From contig NC_072457.1 of assembly GCF_027596085.1 (NCBI RefSeq), positions 28,131,331-28,195,330 of the forward strand: DNA of 64,000 nt. Reading direction: 5' to 3'. Of the stretch, positions 1 through 12,859 are shown piece after piece. The first letter of the stretch is position 1. Every line of letters begins with the position of its first letter. The notes under the pieces are model-generated. The model was not told where the DNA came from. It did not search any database and was given only the letters and a program-made list of their open reading frames with translations. The position numbers were made by a program, and so were the translations under genes. Source of the DNA: Anoplopoma fimbria. Its lineage: Eukaryota > Chordata > Actinopteri > Perciformes > Anoplopomatidae.

Positions 1-295
1 CCCACAGCGTCCATGCTCACAGTGCTGACTCACACAAACACCCAAAGTCTTGTACTGTATTGTTGCTTACGTACTGTAGATGCAGGGAAGCGGCTCCACA
101 CAAACACACCCACGTACACATTTATAGTTACACACATGACACATGCTCCAATTTCCTTTTCCCCAGTTTGAACCTGGGCATAAATCTTGCTTTGGTTTGT
201 CATGATCCGTTCGAATTCCAATTTCTAGTTTATCGAAAATGTGTCCACATGAACTTCCATACTCATGATGTGCAGTATGTACATATATATATATA

Positions 296-838
296 CAGTA
301 CCAGTCAAAAGTTTGGACACACCTTCTCATTCAACTACTTTGAAGAATCTAAAATATAAAACATATTCTGGTTTGTTGAGCATTTGTTTGTTTACCACAT
401 AATTCCATATTCAATTCAATTCAATTCAGTTTATTTTGTATAGCCCAGAATCACAAATTACAAATTTGCCTCAGAGGGCTTTACTATCTGTACACGTTAC
501 ATCCTCTGTCCTTCCCTCACATCGGCACAGGAAAAACTCCCCTAAAAAACCCCTTTAACAGGGAGAAAAAAGGAAGAAACCTCTGGGAGAACGACAGAGG
601 AGGGATCCTTCTCCCAGGATGGACAGAATGCAATAGATGTCATGTGTACAGAATGAACAGCATAACAGAGATACAACACATTCAATGTATATGACATAAA
701 TCATTCATATAATAAGACTATATGTGTTCCTTCATAGTTTGGATGTCTTCAATATTAATCTACAATGTAGAAAAAAATAAAAATAAAAATAAATAAAAAC
801 CATTGAATGAGAAGGTGTGTCCAAACTTTTGACTGGTA

Positions 839-841
<3 letters not shown>
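296..841. mobile_element. Tc1/mariner-type MITE interrupted by another repeat
   Basis: Perfect 39-bp terminal inverted repeats lie at 296-334 and 803-841, each starting CAGTACCAGTCAAAAGTTTG and flanked by TA (294-295, 842-843). TA target duplication and CAGT ends are the Tc1/mariner signature, and this terminal sequence is common in teleost Tc1 elements. Without the insertion at 411-719 the element is about 230 bp with no transposase frame, so it is a non-autonomous deletion derivative. Both flanking TA sites run into TA repeats: a short one on the left and 22 units on the right. Confidence 0.85.
411..719 (-). mobile_element. Retroposon-like fragment nested in the Tc1 MITE
   Basis: About 309 bp split the MITE, flanked by a 4-bp ATAT duplication (407-410, 720-723). 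The left end is a tandem TCAAT tract (ATTGA on the minus strand), like the short 3' tandem tails of some fish non-LTR retroposons, which suggests a 5'-truncated copy in minus orientation. The body, containing TTTATTTTGTATAGCCC and AGGAAGAAACCTCTGGGAGA, is a widely dispersed percomorph repeat as I recall it. The family name is not certain and no coding frame remains. Confidence 0.65.

Positions 842-885
<44 letters not shown>
842..885. repeat. (TA)22 microsatellite abutting the MITE
   Basis: Uninterrupted TA dinucleotides begin exactly at the target-site TA of the right inverted repeat. The left side has only a short TA tract (about 283-295). Growth from the target site or insertion into an existing TA array are both possible. 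Confidence 0.9.
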
Positions 886-891
<6 letters not shown>

Positions 892-1077
892 AGCACAACA
901 GGCCTGTCTTGTACTCGCGAGGGGCTTTCATAAAGTGCACTGTCACTGTTATCTATTGTATTATGCATCCTGCTGCCTGCAGAAGTATGTGGCAATTGTT
1001 GCAATGCGTCGTGCTGAACTATAGTGACAACAAACTTTTTTTGATAAGTAATGTGAGGAAGTATCTTGGATTCAACA

Positions 1078-1366
1078 CATTACATTACATTACAGTCATT
1101 TAGCAGACGCTTTTATCCAAAGCGACTTACAGTCAGTAGTATATTACATATCATTCACCCATTCACACACTGATGACAGGCTACCATCAAGGTGCCACCA
1201 TCAGACTCTAACTAACATTCATGCAACATCCAGTCCACACCGATGGCAAGCCTTCAGGAGCAACTTGGGGTTAAGTATCTTGCCCAAGGACACATCGACT
1301 GCCGAAGCCGGGTATCGAACCACCGACCCTCTGATTGGAGAACTACCCACTACGCCACAGCCGCCC
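1078..1366 (-). mobile_element. tRNA-derived SINE, copy 1
   Basis: Read on the minus strand, the tRNA-like head has an A box (TGGCGTAGTGG, 1347-1357) and a B box (GGTTCGATACC, 1311-1321) matching RNA polymerase III consensus with few changes. The body ends in the conserved GTCGCTTTGGATAAAAGCGT segment and a TGTAATG tandem tail at 1078-1100, typical of fish SINEs that share an L2-type LINE 3' end. It is nearly identical to copy 2 at 24660-24961. Exact family not assigned. Confidence 0.8.
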
Positions 1367-1514
1367 AACACAATAGATAACTTGACAGTTACATTAACAG
1401 CATCAATTCTACATTAGTGTAAAGTTACATGGTTGTACATGTGTGTTGTGTTCAAATTCATTTGAACTTTTTTATGTGTTGGTTCATATTAATTTAAACT
1501 TTGGCATTATTTTG

Positions 1515-1659
1515 GTTTTATTCGACAGATGACAGCATAGAGGCAGACTGGAAAAGGGTGGGAGAGAACGGGTTATAACAAAGGTCTGAAAGGCGGAATC
1601 AAACCCACGGCATTGCGGTTACATGTCATATGCTGTAACCATTGGGCTAACGACAGCCC
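1515..1659 (-). mobile_element. tRNA-derived SINE of a different family
   Basis: The minus strand reads GGGCTGTCGTTAGCCCAATG then GGTTTGATTCC. This gives an A box (1639-1649) and a slightly decayed B box (1595-1605) about 44 bp apart, the tRNA spacing. The segment with GACAGATGACAGCATAGAGG next to it recurs in many teleost genomes in my memory. It lies 150 bp from copy 1 of the other SINE and is diverged. Confidence 0.6.
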
Positions 1660-1666
1660 TTATATC

Positions 1667-2608
1667 TACAGTAGGTTATAGAGGTGGAATTCAAAGGTAC
1701 TCTATTGAGCGGTGTAACATTATGTTAAGTGCCAGCCTTCTCATTTTTCATTCCCTCAAAGTCTGTGTCACATATCCACCTTTCTCACCACATGTGTCAG
1801 ATTGCGTTTTTTGGCAGTGAAGTTCGTTCCAACAAAACCAGTGCTATTTCGTGTGCCAGTCACTGTCTTTGTTGGTTTATGTATCATCGCAAAGCCACTT
1901 TAGAATTGGTAATTGACAGTTAAATTGTCACTCCTCGAAAGTAAATCATCTTGGACTGTGAGCCATCCTGCTTTAAACAGACCTTTGAAAATACATAATT
2001 ACAGTCCAGAGACACCAGGGTGATGCACTGTGTGATTTCAAATTTCAAATGTCCCAATCATTACATCAATACAGTGTTACTCTGTAAAACCTGTATTGAG
2101 GGAAAAGGTAAAGTAAAGCCTGCCCATCAGTCCGTCCATCTGTCGTTGTGATTTTGCAAACAGGGAGCTTCTTTTTCAAGTGCCGTTAGTCCCGGAGAGA
2201 GGTGGGAAAATATTCAGATCTGAGGGAGGAAGTATTTCCCCTCAGACTTGAAAGAGACGCATCGAGAACCCCGAGACTCTTTGATGATGAAGTGTAATTT
2301 GTATACATGACACCATCCTTCTTCAAAAAAAACCTGCAACAGAAAACTGTTTTATCATCATCATAATGCAGTATGCCCTCATGTCATTTCACTGAGCTGA
2401 TCCTACTCATATACAAAAATGTCAGTATGGAATCCTAAAACTTCAGACTATGTATAGTTTGTGGACTGAAAGTTTTTGGTATCCATGGCAGCTCAAACAG
2501 CACAGCACAGACACTTACCTGTGAAGCAGTCCTTCCAGCACAGGTGCTGAAAGTACTGCAGGCCTCTTCAGTGTGGTATCCATGTAATCCATTTACGGGA
2601 AGCGGCCT
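1667..2608. other. No gene seen
   Basis: Unique-looking non-coding sequence with only short frames. Presumed xylt1 upstream intron or flank. Confidence 0.6.
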
Positions 2609-2609
2609 C

Positions 2610-2640
<31 letters not shown>

Positions 2641-2642
2641 CA
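2609..2642. repeat. Imperfect CT microsatellite
   Basis: CT dinucleotides with two CTTT interruptions. Confidence 0.8.
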
Positions 2643-3883
2643 CTGTCCCCCTCTGTCTCTCTGCTGCTGACTGTGTGTAAAGGGGGAATAGCCATTTAAC
2701 TATTCAACAAGTGTCAGGATGTTAGGAAATACTACAAATACTCTCGGGAGCAGAAAAAAAACAACCTTTGCGTGACTCACACAGTCCTGCACCGTATGTT
2801 GACTCTCGCTCATGAGATGAGAGTAGAGCAAGTTCCATTATCGCATTATGTTTAATAGGGCAAATGGATAACTGCATCATCAAGTTAATAGGACATAATG
2901 TGTTGAGGGTTTCACATCAGCACAGTATGTACAGTATTCTATGTAAAAATAGCTCGTAAAGTCATTCAGCCATGAGGAATGGGGCGGTGTTGTTCAAAAT
3001 GTCAGCACAAGAGCTGACAGACCAAGTTTCAGCTTTCACTTCTTTTTCATACTCGTCGTTACAGAGGATAGGGATTTTTTGTCAAATTATGTAATTTACT
3101 GATATGATTTTGAGTTCCAATACACAGGACTGAATTGTGATGTGTGAGACATTCTAAAACAAAACGTTTATATTATATCATGAAATTAGATTGTGTGAAC
3201 GCTTCTCTCTCTTAATGTCACTCTTAGCCGACTCATCATCCAGTGGGTTGCCACTATATTTAATCAACAGAAAATTAATCAGTAACAATTGGTTCCAGCT
3301 TCTCAAATCTGAGGACTTTTCTCTGCTTTGTATAATTGTATTGTAAAATATATTGGGCTTTTACGCTGTTGGTCAGACGTAAGCATTTTGAAAATATCCC
3401 TTTTTGGAAATTCTGACAAGGACTTTTCACTATTTTCTGACATCTTATTGACTTGAAGATTAATTAATAATCACTCAAACTCCATTCACAATGGCCATGC
3501 CATGTTTGAACAGCCTCAACATGGAGCTGTTCTGTAACAGAAACCTACAGATGAGATACAAATGAGCATAAAACACTAATGACTTAATCAACCTAAAGCC
3601 ATCCCCTCATTTGTGGTTTTTTTAATGATAGTCATGGAGAGCATCATCTCACATGTTCTACCGAAATCTCTCATGTAGGTTCATTTGTCTGCCTGTTTGA
3701 AAGCCCAAATCCCATTACTTTGACAGATACATGACCATACATGTTACAACAGACTCCATGTCTGAAAGGGGCAACGAACAGAGACAATCAACTCAGGGTC
3801 TTTCTTGAAAGCACAGAGTAATATGCATGTCTGAGAGGGGCTTAACAGACACACAGTTTACTATCCTCTCTCCTCAGTTAGAC

Positions 3884-3886
<3 letters not shown>

Positions 3887-3965
<79 letters not shown>
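3887..3965. repeat. (GT)n microsatellite
   Basis: About 39 uninterrupted GT units. Confidence 0.95.
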
Positions 3966-3967
<2 letters not shown>

Positions 3968-4110
3968 TTGTGCTCAGCTTGATGCCTTTGTGTGCCTTGT
4001 CTGTAACACTGCAAAATCAAAGATCATAAGTACCGTTCATGTCAAGTCCATTCAAACAAACCTCACCATTACCACCAATTAGAGTTGCATTGCTCCGTGT
4101 CAACACCCCC

Positions 4111-4112
<2 letters not shown>

Positions 4113-4142
<30 letters not shown>
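4113..4142. repeat. (CA)n microsatellite
   Basis: About 15 CA units after a short C run. Opposite in strand sense to the GT array at 3887. Confidence 0.9.
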
Positions 4143-4143
<1 letters not shown>

Positions 4144-4328
4144 CATCATCACCACAACTCCAGCCCAGCTGTCTCCCCCCCCCCCACCCAATATTCCCCT
4201 CATCCTCCCATCATCCCGCCGTTACAGATGGTTTCATTCCCCAACACATTAATAACGCATCATCCAGATGAATGAAGCCATATAATACCTAGCGTTGCCA
4301 ATAATCCCATAGGTAAGAGGCTTAGCAG

Positions 4329-4333
<5 letters not shown>

Positions 4334-4373
<40 letters not shown>
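4334..4373. repeat. (GA)n microsatellite
   Basis: About 20 GA units. Confidence 0.9.
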
Positions 4374-4377
<4 letters not shown>

Positions 4378-4462
4378 TAGGAGACGATGCTGGTGGGGGA
4401 GCTGAATTAGTTTTATCTGAAGTCGGGGATCCATGTTGATATTAAGTCTGAGCTAAAAGCTT

Positions 4463-4476
4463 GCACACACACACAC

Positions 4477-4531
<55 letters not shown>
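4463..4531. repeat. (CA)n microsatellite
   Basis: About 34 CA units with one GC interruption near 4481. Confidence 0.95.
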
Positions 4532-4535
<4 letters not shown>

Positions 4536-7500
4536 CTAGACCATCACCATCTGGAAGGGTTATTAGGCCAATGGCCGAACTCCCTTGGTGTTTAGTAGTT
4601 GCAGGTTTATCCCTTTAAATAGATCTACCGTGTTTTATAATTCGAGATCAGTCCATATTGCTTTAACACACTTTACTTGAATTACATAACTTTGATTATA
4701 TCATTATCACATTGGACTGCATATTAAAATATTTTTTGGGGGAAACGTTTACTCAAAAGACACTTTCAAATTCATTCGCAGTGGTTTCAATGTTAATCGG
4801 ATTATTGTGTTTCATTGTAGTCCTAAACTTTTATCTATCTCTGGTTCTTTCTTAGTACAGATTTAAATAGTCAGTGTCTGAATGTGGAAGAACACACCTG
4901 TTTTAGTTTTCAGTCCACTGGGTTTCAGATGGGATGTCATTGTGGGTCCTTAGCTACAATTTCTATTACAAAAAAGAAATATCTTGTGATATGTAAGACC
5001 CAGTATGATCGGCTTTTTATTTTAAACCCAGGCACCCAGCATGTGTCTTGGAGCTTAACCTGAATTAAAAAAGGAAGAATTTAAAGCCCCTGGAAACTTA
5101 AATCTCCATCAGCTTCTCATTATGAGCAACAGTTTCCCACATGAACACAAAGTAATCTGACAAAGTTAGAACCATTTACGTGTCTGTGTTTTTGTCTGTG
5201 CTATTTTCACAGGTTTTAGGTGGGCGGGGCTTAGTTGGAAAAAGGTGGTGATATATTTTTTAAATCAAAGTAAAATGACAGTTAGTGTTAGTTTTACTGA
5301 TTCCTCTTGAGCACGAAACATGAAAATTACTAAAAACTAAAAAACAACCTCACCTTACACTAATCTTTATTTATAACAAGCAGTTGTTTAAAATGTAGCG
5401 TTTTATTGATTGTGTTGCTACACAAATTATGTTGAGACTTGTACTTAGGTTGCATTGCCTGGAGTGGCAGAAACATATCCTCTGTGTTGCTGATGTTTCC
5501 GCCTCCATCACAGTGTGTACTGTAGCTATAGCGTCTCTATTGTAGCCCTGCAGCATTCAACGCGAATAGACTTCTTTAGGGGATCATTAGACAGTGGGGA
5601 CTGTGTTTGTCTCTCAACCATAATGGTCACATCACAGTGAAGAACACTTGACAGCCTCCTCTCTGGGGAAGCATACTCCAGATTGTCCGCTCCTCTGAAG
5701 TCGCTGCTGTGCCGCAACATTGACATGCAACACGCTGATCCACATGTAACACCCAAATGCACATGGACATGTAATCACACCCACACAGACTAATGACACT
5801 GAGCATGAGCCACTGCCTTGCTATCTCCTCCACAACACACCATACGCTAAGCCCCATGTATTGTGTTATTCTAATAAGACAGGGGAGTTTGTGACAGAAA
5901 CAGAAAAAAAAGAGTACGTGGTAGGATGGCGAGGACGCGGGGCGGTGACACGTCGGCTGGGCAGAGATAGGGGCGATCCGGGCTGTCAGGGAAAGCTTTT
6001 GTCCTTCCAGTCCCGTGGAGCAAGAGGAGAGGAACTGACAAGCGGCGCTTTTCTTCTTCCTCCTTCTCCCTTTTTTTTTTTCCTTATTCTCACCACTGAA
6101 GCTGAATGCCAACAGCCCAGAAGACTTGTCTCTATCTGTGATTAAGAGAGAAAGTGAGAGGAGAAATAAAGAAAGGGAGACGGAGACAGGCAGAGAAAGA
6201 CACAGAAGAAAGCCAGAGGAAGAAATGTTTAAAAAAGAAAAAAAAAAAAGATAAACGTCTCATCCCTTCGACAAATCCGACGTTGACTCAAATCCCAGCG
6301 TAATCCTCGGGGGGAACCCAGTTTGGTTTGAAGGCTTGTTAGTGTAGCAACGACTGGCAAAGAGTATGTGGTTGGAGACCATTTTTTGGAAACTAACCTG
6401 AGTCCAAATGGTCTCCAAGCATGCAGGGATCAGGTCTGTAATTTTCCCCTCGGTTGGTGAAGTTTAGGATTTAGAGGAAAGCTAATGCCAAGACCCTGAT
6501 CAAGCTGGTTTTTTATCAAGCATCTCTAAACAGCAGCTCAGTAATCCCATTTCTCTGCTGCTGCTTACCGTGAAACAGGTTGTGTTTCCACTGGTTTAAT
6601 TGTACGCACTCATAGACACTTGCTTCTGCTAGACACGTCTTTGTATTGTCCACATCTGGATCACATTTCAGAGGGGCTGATGTTTTAAAATGAGGGGAAC
6701 TTGGGCAAAACAGGCCAAATATATAATCATCATTATAAATGCATAAAAATGTGGACAAAAGGATGAAAGAGGCTTTTACAGTTTTCCATTTTATATAATG
6801 GTAGGTTATTGAACCTCAATGCTTTTTTAGGAGCTACTGATACTTGCCAGTAGCACGAAGTATCGAACTGCCAAGAACTGTAGCTGGACATCAAATGTCT
6901 GTTTTTTTTATTATTGATTTATTACAGTTCATGTTTCTGTATGTTTCTGTGTTTGGACAACATTTTGTAGTAAAGCATATTGTTAAATGCAAGTAAAATA
7001 TAAGAAAGGTACAATTTTGTATTGATACCAACCCTGGAACCGAAATTTGAAATGAAAGCTGTAAAAAAATACTTGTTGGATTGAAATATTTCACTCACAA
7101 TGTGGAGTAAGTAGATTAGAAATATATAAAATGTCTCAAAGAAACAAGTAAGACGTTTCAATACAACATTAAACCTGCAGTTATTGTCTTATTTGTACCC
7201 TTTGAGCAGCAAAACTGACATCATTATAAGATATTGTGAACAAGTTGTCACCAAACAGAAGCTAATTCACACATACATCAGTTATGGAGCAACATTATAA
7301 TTCACTCTCATAATGAATCAAACTCACTCTCCTCTGTGAGGGACTGAACCAAAATAGTAAAAGTGCAGGACGTAAAACCAAACAAATAACAATCAGTAGA
7401 GCTACGAGGAACTGCAGAGTTGACTCGCAGTCATTTGATCCATTGTTTGTGTAAAAATGCTGACTTGTGCGCCTTTAAACCTAAAATGATAGTAAAAGGA

Positions 7501-7985
7501 AACGTAGGGAACGTTAGAAGTTGGCCTCCCTTAAGAATACCTTAATCGTTGTCGTAGTCAGATGGTGATTGACCTAAAAGGTCACAGCTCCAGATTTACC
7601 TCATATTTCCCTCATTACATACTCATGACTCAGTTAGTGGTACATTGTGTGTGAGAGAACCGAGGTTTTGGGGTTTATGGTCAAGGTCCTGTTGAATAAT
7701 CCCCAGCCGTTGAGAGGTCAGTGGAGCGGTTGCCTTCGCCTCAGGGCAGCCACTGTTGGGAGGTGTGTGTGTGTCGGGAGGTACGCTGCAGACAGCCGGG
7801 ACGCACTAGTTAGTTCTACGCACCTGCAAACATCCACACAAATGCATACAAGTGGATACACACACACCCACGCACTCATCAGCGTCCACTCGGCGCTAAA
7901 GGCGCACACCTACAGAATGCAGAAAATCTGAAAATACTCTTCCTTCCTGCACCACGAAAAAAATACTCACCCACACAATCTCCCT

Positions 7986-7988
<3 letters not shown>
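4532..7988. other. No gene seen; purine tract and a hairpin inside
   Basis: The segment holds a purine-rich stretch (about 6143-6250) ending in an A run, and a 13-bp stem at 6372-6384/6406-6418 with a 21-nt loop. The frame at 5627-6112 on the minus strand has no recognisable domain and is low complexity in part. Confidence 0.6.
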
Positions 7989-8064
<76 letters not shown>

Positions 8065-8120
8065 CACACACCTTTGCCCCCCACGGTTCATGCACAACAC
8101 ACACACACACACACACACAC
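7989..8120. repeat. Two CA arrays split by 30 bp
   Basis: About 37 CA units at 7989-8063, then unique sequence, then 13 units at 8094-8120. Confidence 0.9.
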
Positions 8121-8289
8121 TTTGAGACTAAATAAAACACTAAAACACTGAGCCACATGAATAGCTGCTCTTCTGTATTCATGTTGAAGCACCAGGAGCA
8201 GCCAATGGAGCTCGTGCTCATTACTGAACAGGTGTTTTCTCCACCAGCAGTACATTTACATCCTGTCTGTCCTTCCTGCTGGTCTCCAC

Positions 8290-8720
8290 TCTACTGAACG
8301 CCTCGAGGGCTGAGCTTTGCGAGGCCTTAACTCAGACTCACGCGTCGCCGCCGACACACTCGCATCCTTCTCGTCGACTACTTCCTCACCCTCTTCATAT
8401 CCCTGCGTGCTCCCGCTCCTCATCTCCCCCGGTCGTCCTCTCGTTTCCCCTCTTCTTCTCCCATCTCGAGTGGGGATGTCTCACCGCACCGCTGAGTCGC
8501 TTGCTGGTCCTCCAGACGCCGCAGGCCTCCCAAATCAGCTTCAACGAGGAGCCCTGCAGAGGCTGTTGCTGCCGGGGAGAAATTGCGCTGTAATTGAGCT
8601 GCGTGATAATAATACGTTCCTCTCTCTGATTTCATACCAGTGGTGAATCATCAACACCATCATCATCGCGCCATCACATCAGCAACGCTCGGCAGACGCT
8701 TCCACGCCGCCGCCACCGGA
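8290..8720. other. CpG-rich block in presumed intron, function unknown
   Basis: By eye roughly three dozen CpG dinucleotides fall within about 430 bp, far denser than the sequence around it. It is also C/T-rich on the plus strand. Open frames cross it on both strands (8317-8646 plus, 8420-8635 minus), but the predicted peptides resemble nothing I know and do not match the Xylt1 N terminus. It could be a small CpG island (regulatory element or alternative promoter) or an unrecognised exon. Confidence 0.4.
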
Positions 8721-9666
<946 letters not shown>

Positions 9667-10768
9667 AGAGCTACTAGGAGGGGAGTTTACACATGGCTTT
9701 CAGTGCTTTAAACATCCTCATGAGAATTGCCGTTCCATAGAAGAGAACCATTAGGAAAATCATTGACTGCTTATTGGTGTCAGCACTCTATTTCTGTTTG
9801 TGTGTGTGTGTGTGTGTGTGTGAGAGCTCAAACAAAGAACAATACTGCTCTTTTTTTCCACTCTCTCTCCCCTTTCGAAATGGCCAGTCTAGCTTTCAGG
9901 AGGGGGTAAGGCCCTTTTTTTTGACGTCTCTCTTTGTCCTCAAGTTTCTTCACCGCTGTGAGTGAAATCCGTTTTACTCTGGCAAATAGGCCTACAACAA
10001 TCTTTTTATGTAACTCTCGGTTTATCCACAGGATAAAATGATTACGCCTTTTGCTTTTTTTCATGGTGGGCCAAGTAGTTCTCACTGCAGTAACATTTCA
10101 TTAATGGTCTTGTGAGGTAAACTCTGCACAAGGCGTGGCTGCTTCTGTTGGGCTGAAATGTGAGTACACCTACCACATACCAAACAAGAACATGCAAAAA
10201 TGATAGCAAGCTGGTGTGCTGATGTGTGACTGAGTTAGTGTTTTAATAATAATAGCATCCTGCATAAATGCACATGTTCCAGAGGTATAAAGAATATACA
10301 CACATAATTGTCTTAACCGCTGAGAAAGATTTGGTCAAGGCAATTATAATTCAGCCAGGGCACATCTGCTTGCTTGGCACTCGGTCTATTTGCCTAAAAG
10401 ACACAAATGACTGCAATTTAACAGCAATAGAGGAGCACTGTAATGAGTTGCTAACTGTTTGCCTGATGTGAGCGTGTTGCTCTAAGGTGGGAAGAACACT
10501 CAAAGGAATAGGACTATATTTTCACTGCCATTATGTCCAGTGGCAGCAATGGAGATTAATGAGCGTGAGGTTTATTAGCTTCTCAAAACTATTGTACTAC
10601 CTTTTTTTTTCTTTCTCTTTATTCTTGGAATATAGCTTATATATGATTTCTGATTAAATGATTCCATTTGACATCTGATGAGAAGGTTTGTAGTTATAAA
10701 TGGTGCCAGGCAACAGTAAGAAGTAAACGTACATTGAAGCACTCTTACATTGTTACATTCACAGAGAG

Positions 10769-10850
10769 TTCTCATTAAAGGAACAGTTCAACATTAGTTC
10801 ATTAGTGAGTCTTAGAGGTGCTGGGAGAGAGATTTTTCTCCTGACAATTT
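10769..10850. repeat. Short relic of the foldback repeat family
   Basis: AAAGGAACAGTTCAACATTA followed by ATTAGTGAGTCTTAGAGGTG resembles the terminus and an inner block of that family joined by deletion. Confidence 0.35.
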
Positions 10851-11023
10851 CAACACAGATTTGTTGTTTACAATGTGTGTTAGTAACACACACCACTTAA
10901 ACCAAGGCAAATAATTTTACATTTATTTAAATTAATAAAATCGAGCAGGAACATCATCCCTGTGAGAAGCGGCACTACTCTATATACTGATTTATAAATG
11001 TGTGTTGAGTGTCAGAGATGATT

Positions 11024-11071
11024 ATATATATCAATATATCTATATATATTGATAGATATATTGATATATAT
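11024..11071. repeat. AT-rich perfect hairpin
   Basis: The 18-bp arms at 11024-11041 and 11054-11071 are exact reverse complements with a 12-nt loop. Confidence 0.8.
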
Positions 11072-11174
11072 GTAGATTCATGGACAGAAATTTCAGAGCA
11101 GAGCTATGTTACTCATGTTGAATTAATGCAAGGTTATGATTTCATGATAGCTGGTGGCTCTACACTCTCTTTAT

Positions 11175-11176
<2 letters not shown>

Positions 11177-11269
<93 letters not shown>

Positions 11270-11375
11270 GAAGAAGTATGCGGGTGAGGAGAAATGTGCA
11301 CGCTGCATTGCACATCAAAGGTCAGGGAAGGTGATAGTTCTCCCTCGTTCTGTGTGTGAGTGTGTGTGTGTGTGT

Positions 11376-11435
<60 letters not shown>

Positions 11436-11436
11436 G
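11177..11436. repeat. Two GT arrays in direct orientation
   Basis: 44 GT units at 11177-11264 and an interrupted GT array at 11351-11436, 86 bp apart. Confidence 0.9.
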
Positions 11437-12758
11437 TGCTCTACATGGTGTCCCAGCCTGCAGCAGGCCCGATGATTCAGAGGACACAGGCAGCATGACG
11501 TGCACTGTCTTTGACCCTTCTCTACAGCAGCTGTTAATGTAACGCTGCAGCTGTGTGTTTGTTTATGCCATGAGGGGCGAGGGCTGCCTAAGTGGGACTA
11601 AATATGTACGTTTGTCATACACTTGTCATACATTTGTATGCACTCGTGATTGATATGTACATCTTTGTGTGCCTTTCATATCAGTGTACAGCTGTGTGTG
11701 TTTATCTCCTGCTGGGTCACGGCGAGCCCTCTGCACTCCAGCCAGTGCTCTCCTTTGGCTCCCAGGGGCCCCAGAGGATTTTTTGTTGGGATATGCTGAC
11801 AGAGTGACGCTGCTGGACTGGCTAACTGCTCCTTCTGTGGCTGGCACCGGCCCGCAAACGTAGTCTGAATACCAAGCGATGGCCTTTGGCACTTTTCTGT
11901 CTCTTTGTTACCCACAACCACATATAAACAATATGACATCATCAGCAAACCCTGGATTTCAGATGGACCCAGCTTGGGCAAAAAAGCGCCAAATCCAGGC
12001 TAAAATCTGGATCGAAAACCAAATCCTCAACTCTAGGGGATCCGATCTGAGTCGCTGCTGGGTCTGGCTATTGGCCAGTGCTCATTGCCCCCCTCTCTTC
12101 CTCTCCCTTTTTACCCTTTTCACTCCCTCTCTCTAGCCAGCTCTCTCAATTTTTGGACAGCTGTTTCACACTGTGAAAAGAGAGGAGAGTAGCTTTAATT
12201 TTGCCAATAATGCCTCAGTCTGTGCATCTGCTCTGTCGGAGTGATTAGCACAGCAGAAGCCGTCTTTACTATGGTGACAAGCCCATATGGTTTCCGTATG
12301 TACAAGTAAGCAGTGGGCTTGATCCGTCACTTTGTATTAGAATTTGTTTTACTTGATAAAATAATCGTTAAATCTTTCCCACGATACAGCGGGAACAGGA
12401 AGAGTTTGTGTTGTTTGATTATTCGCTTGTAAATGATTGTTCAGAGGATCGGTTGACTCCTAACCCAAGAGTCTGTGATGTTTTGGAGGTCAAAATGGTT
12501 TAGAAGAAGAAGAAGTCAGACATCAATGTAGAGAGTTCTGAGTTAATCCAAATGGAGTTAATGTGTGTGTGTGTTTGGGGGGGACATTGGCTTGTGATTT
12601 GGTAAATGTTTGATGGATTAGATGTTACAGTGTGGCACTTTCAGCCACACTTCCCGTACATGTACGCACATGTATACACATGAAGCCGTCTTTATATTCA
12701 CAGTGAACCCAGTGAACCTCAGCTATCCTCACACTCCTCAGCAAAGTTACTCCTACAT

Positions 12759-12859
<101 letters not shown>

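Noticed and set aside
3887..4531. CRISPR-like alternation of repeats and spacers
   Set aside because: The repeats are simple dinucleotides of different types and lengths in vertebrate DNA, with no repeat-spacer unit.
5627..6112. 161-codon minus-strand open frame
   Set aside because: It starts in a Lys-rich stretch from a T run and shows no recognisable family. The length is plausible by chance in GC-moderate intron sequence.
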